The notes under the pieces were generated by a model. That model searched no databases and was not told where the DNA came from. It saw nothing but the letters and a program-made list of their open reading frames with translations. DNA of 64,000 nucleotides from Nonomuraea montanisoli (lineage in GTDB: Bacteria > Actinomycetota > Actinomycetes > Streptosporangiales > Streptosporangiaceae): positions 83,672 to 147,671 of the forward strand of contig NZ_JABWGN010000021.1 in the NCBI RefSeq assembly GCF_013363975.1, read 5' to 3'. A program made the position numbers and the translations under genes. Shown one piece after another: positions 62,151-64,000 of the stretch. Each line of letters starts with the position of its first letter. Within the stretch, counting starts at the first letter, position 1.

Positions 62151-63068
62151 GTGAGCGGACACCGCCGCATCGTGCTGGTCGCGATCGCCGGAGCGCTGAT
62201 CATCTCGACCTCCGCCCCTCTGGTCAGGCTGGCCGACGTCGCACCCGCCACCTCGGCGTTCTTCCGATGCGCGTACGCGGTGCCGCCCATGGCCGTCCTG
62301 GCCTGGCGCGAACGCCGCCGGCTCGGCCCGCTCGGGCGCCGGGCGACCGGCATCGCGTGGGCGGCCGGCCTGCTGTTCGCCCTCGACCTGCTGTTCTGGC
62401 ACCACACCATCGCCTACGTGGGCGCGGGCCTGGCCACCGTGCTCGGCAACCTCCAGGTCTTCATCGTCGCGTTCGCCGCCTGGGCGATCTTCCGGGAGCG
62501 GCCGTCGGGGCGGCTCATGGTCGCCACGCCGGTGGTGTTCGCCGGGGTCGCGCTCATCTCGGGCCTGTTCGACAGCGCCGCCTACGGCTCCGACCCGCTG
62601 CTCGGCGCGCTGGCCGGCACCGCGACCTCGATCTCGTACGCCGGGTTCCTGCTGCTGATGAAGGGCGGCTCGCAGCGGGCCGCCGGGCCCCTCGCGCACG
62701 CCACGGTCGTGGCCGCGCTCGCCATCGCGGCGCTGAGCCCGGTCTTCGGCGGGGCCGACCTCGTCCCGGCCTGGCCCGCGCACGGGTGGCTGCTGCTGCT
62801 CGCGCTCGGGCCGCAGGTGATCGGCTGGTCGCTGATCACGTACACGCTGCCGAGGCAGCCGGCCGCGCTCACCGCGCTGCTGCTGCTCGTGCAGCCGCTG
62901 ACCACCGTGGCGCTGGCGGCGCTGACGCTCGGCGAGCGCCCGTCGCCGCTCCAGCTCGCCGGCTGTGCGGTGATCGTCCTCGGCGTCCTGTACGGCTCGC
63001 GCGGCGCTCAGCCGGCCCGCACGGAGGCCGAGCAGGACGCGCAGGTGCCGAAGACCTCGACCGTGTGA
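62151..63068 (+). CDS. EamA-family (DMT) transporter
   Basis: 305 aa from GTG 62151. Ten membrane segments form two EamA repeats, the first starting ALIISTSAPLVRLADVAPAT and the second after LLLMKGGSQ. TALLLLVQPLTTVALAALTLGERP is the conserved second-half block. It probably exports a metabolite or amino acid. Its 3' end overlaps the convergent zur gene by 61 bp. CGNR regulator lies divergently upstream. Confidence 0.88.
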   Translation: MSGHRRIVLVAIAGALIISTSAPLVRLADVAPATSAFFRCAYAVPPMAVLAWRERRRLGPLGRRATGIAWAAGLLFALDLLFWHHTIAYVGAGLATVLGNLQVFIVAFAAWAIFRERPSGRLMVATPVVFAGVALISGLFDSAAYGSDPLLGALAGTATSISYAGFLLLMKGGSQRAAGPLAHATVVAALAIAALSPVFGGADLVPAWPAHGWLLLLALGPQVIGWSLITYTLPRQPAALTALLLLVQPLTTVALAALTLGERPSPLQLAGCAVIVLGVLYGSRGAQPARTEAEQDAQVPKTSTV

Positions 63069-63397
63069 GTGATCTCGGTGAAGCCGTGCTCGCCGCCGAC
63101 CGCCTCGGCCCAGCGCTCCACGGCCGGGCCCGCCACCTCGACGGTGTGACCGCAGCGGCGGCAGACCAGGTGGTGGTGATGGTCGCCGCTCGCGCACGCG
63201 CGGTAGACGGACTCGCCGTCGTCGGTGCGCAGCACGTCGACCTGCCCGCCGTCGGCCAGCGCCTGCAGGGCGCGGTAGACCGTGGTCAGGCCGATCTTGG
63301 CGCCGTGCTGGCGCATCTCGGTGTAGACGTCCTGCGCGCTGCGGAACCCCTCGTTTCGGCGAAGTGTGTCGTGCACGGCATCGCGTCTCGTGCTCAT
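63008..63397 (-). CDS. zur: Fur-family metalloregulator, probably Zur
   Basis: 129 aa. The winged helix holds GFRSAQDVYTEMRQHGAKIG and LTTVYRALQALADGG; metal sites are in DHHHHLVCRRCGH and CASCSASV. In Streptomyces the Fur member beside uppS-recO is Zur, which supports zinc sensing, but here the znu transporter genes are absent and an EamA gene takes that place. ATG 63397 has AAGGAG upstream. The final 61 bp run antisense to the EamA gene. Confidence 0.85.
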   Translation of the reverse strand: MSTRRDAVHDTLRRNEGFRSAQDVYTEMRQHGAKIGLTTVYRALQALADGGQVDVLRTDDGESVYRACASGDHHHHLVCRRCGHTVEVAGPAVERWAEAVGGEHGFTEITHTVEVFGTCASCSASVRAG

Positions 63398-63479
63398 CGA
63401 AACTCCTTGAGGCTGGAGACCCCGGGCTTCAACCCCTGGGCAGGATAGCCGGACACCACCCGCACGTGCTTCATGCGAA

Positions 63480-63505
63480 GTGGGTGATTCTTGCGTGGGT
63501 GATTC
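63480..63505. repeat. 11-bp direct repeat in the left end of a TnpB element
   Basis: gtgggtgattc occurs at 63480 and 63495, 14 bp before the second tnpB start. cttc-atgc-gaag (63469-63480) is a small hairpin beside it. Confidence 0.6.
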
Positions 63506-63519
63506 GTCAGAATGGATCT

Positions 63520-64000
63520 GTGAGGACGGCGTACAAGTGCCGGGCGTACCCGACGCCTGAGCAGGCCGGCGTGCTGAATCGCACGTTCGGGTGCGTACGC
63601 GTCGTCTGGAACCGCACCCTGGCCTGGCGGCGTGCCCGGTACCGCACCGAGCAGGCGAAGACCGGCTTCGTCCAGGCGAACGCCTACCTCACCGCGATGA
63701 AGGCCACCGGCGAGCTGGCGTGGCTGAACGAGGTGTCGTCGGTGCCGTTGCAGCAGGCGATCCGGCACCAGCAGGCGGCGTTCGCGAACTTCTTCGCCGG
63801 ACGCGCCCGGTATCCGCGCTACAAGTCCCGTACCGGACGGCAGTCGGCCGAGTACACCCGATCGGGATTTCGTTACCGTGACGGGCGGCTGTTCCTCGCG
63901 AAGACGGACGCGCCCCTGGCGTTCACCTGGTCCTGGCCCGACGTGGACCCGGCCTCGATCGACCCGACCACGGTGACCGTCTCCCGGGACCCGTGCGGGC
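63520..64000 (+). CDS. TnpB-family protein, N-terminal part (runs off the window)
   Basis: 160 codons from the GTG at 63520. The N-terminal helix-turn-helix region reads YKCRAYPTPEQAGVLNRTFG, then CVRVVWNRTLAWRRARY and YPRYKSRTGRQSAEYT, all typical of IS200/IS605 TnpB. Catalytic residues lie beyond the edge. It is only about 30% similar by eye to the TnpB at 42410, so it is a different subfamily. No tnpA precedes it. Divergent from zur. Confidence 0.88.
   Translation, partial: MRTAYKCRAYPTPEQAGVLNRTFGCVRVVWNRTLAWRRARYRTEQAKTGFVQANAYLTAMKATGELAWLNEVSSVPLQQAIRHQQAAFANFFAGRARYPRYKSRTGRQSAEYTRSGFRYRDGRLFLAKTDAPLAFTWSWPDVDPASIDPTTVTVSRDPCG

Overview
The window is chromosomal DNA of a high-GC actinomycete. 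Translation starts are often GTG, third codon positions are almost always G or C, and the housekeeping gene order (rpsT, lepA, hemW, hrcA-dnaJ-rsmE, phoH-ybeY-corC-cdd-like-era, leuA, recO-uppS, zur) is the order I know from Streptomyces and its relatives. The DUF397/XRE regulator cluster, proline-rich membrane proteins and TnpB-only elements suggest Streptosporangiaceae (Nonomuraea-like). That assignment is an inference from general knowledge, not a search result.

Layout. 1-8.2 kb: the 5' part of an FtsX-like permease, rpsT, a membrane-anchored glycosidase-fold protein, lepA, and a membrane protein/ABC ATPase pair. 8.3-11.7 kb: a divergent TetR/MFS exporter pair with a perfect palindromic operator, a hemerythrin-like protein and a MOSC protein. 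11.8-19 kb: hemW, DUF4870 and DUF3097 genes, a proline-rich membrane protein, then the CIRCE-controlled hrcA-dnaJ-small ORF-rsmE operon. 19-26.5 kb: an ECF sigma factor with a membrane partner, a HIT protein, phoH-ybeY-corC, a structured intergenic region, a lipoprotein, a cytidine-deaminase-like protein, a NUDIX hydrolase and era. 26.5-35.3 kb: a membrane protein, a Mut7-C RNase-like protein, a TAXI binding lipoprotein convergent with a two-component system, an MHS transporter, DUF2630, a dimethylargininase, and leuA behind a leucine-rich leader peptide.

35.3-48 kb is accessory in character: a three-gene module of a WXG100-like protein, a 734-aa protein with an EF-hand loop and a lipoprotein; a decayed TPR gene; DUF397/XRE/ATPase regulators; a TetR with two operators controlling a small membrane protein; a solitary TnpB element; an epimerase/oxidoreductase pair; a secreted trypsin-like protease; and a glutamate/leucine-type dehydrogenase. 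48-53.4 kb: PhoD-type phosphatase, methyltransferase, and an arginine/ornithine catabolic pair (rocD and an amidinotransferase-fold hydrolase) with an Lrp regulator. 53.5-57.5 kb: a GH1 beta-glucosidase fused in one reading frame to a LacI repressor, convergent with a secreted GH16-CBM6 beta-glucanase whose promoter is flanked by two LacI-type operators. 57.5-64 kb: a CDP-alcohol phosphotransferase pair, recO-uppS, a CGNR regulator, an EamA exporter, zur, and the start of a second TnpB.

Three themes run across the window. Many genes appear to be transcribed leaderless from a TANNNT box 6-7 nt before the start codon. Short tandem repeats (6-36 bp) cluster at gene boundaries. Successive genes are often joined by 4-bp ATGA or GTGA overlaps. 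The most unusual object is the glucosidase-repressor fusion with its likely operators about 1.5 kb away.
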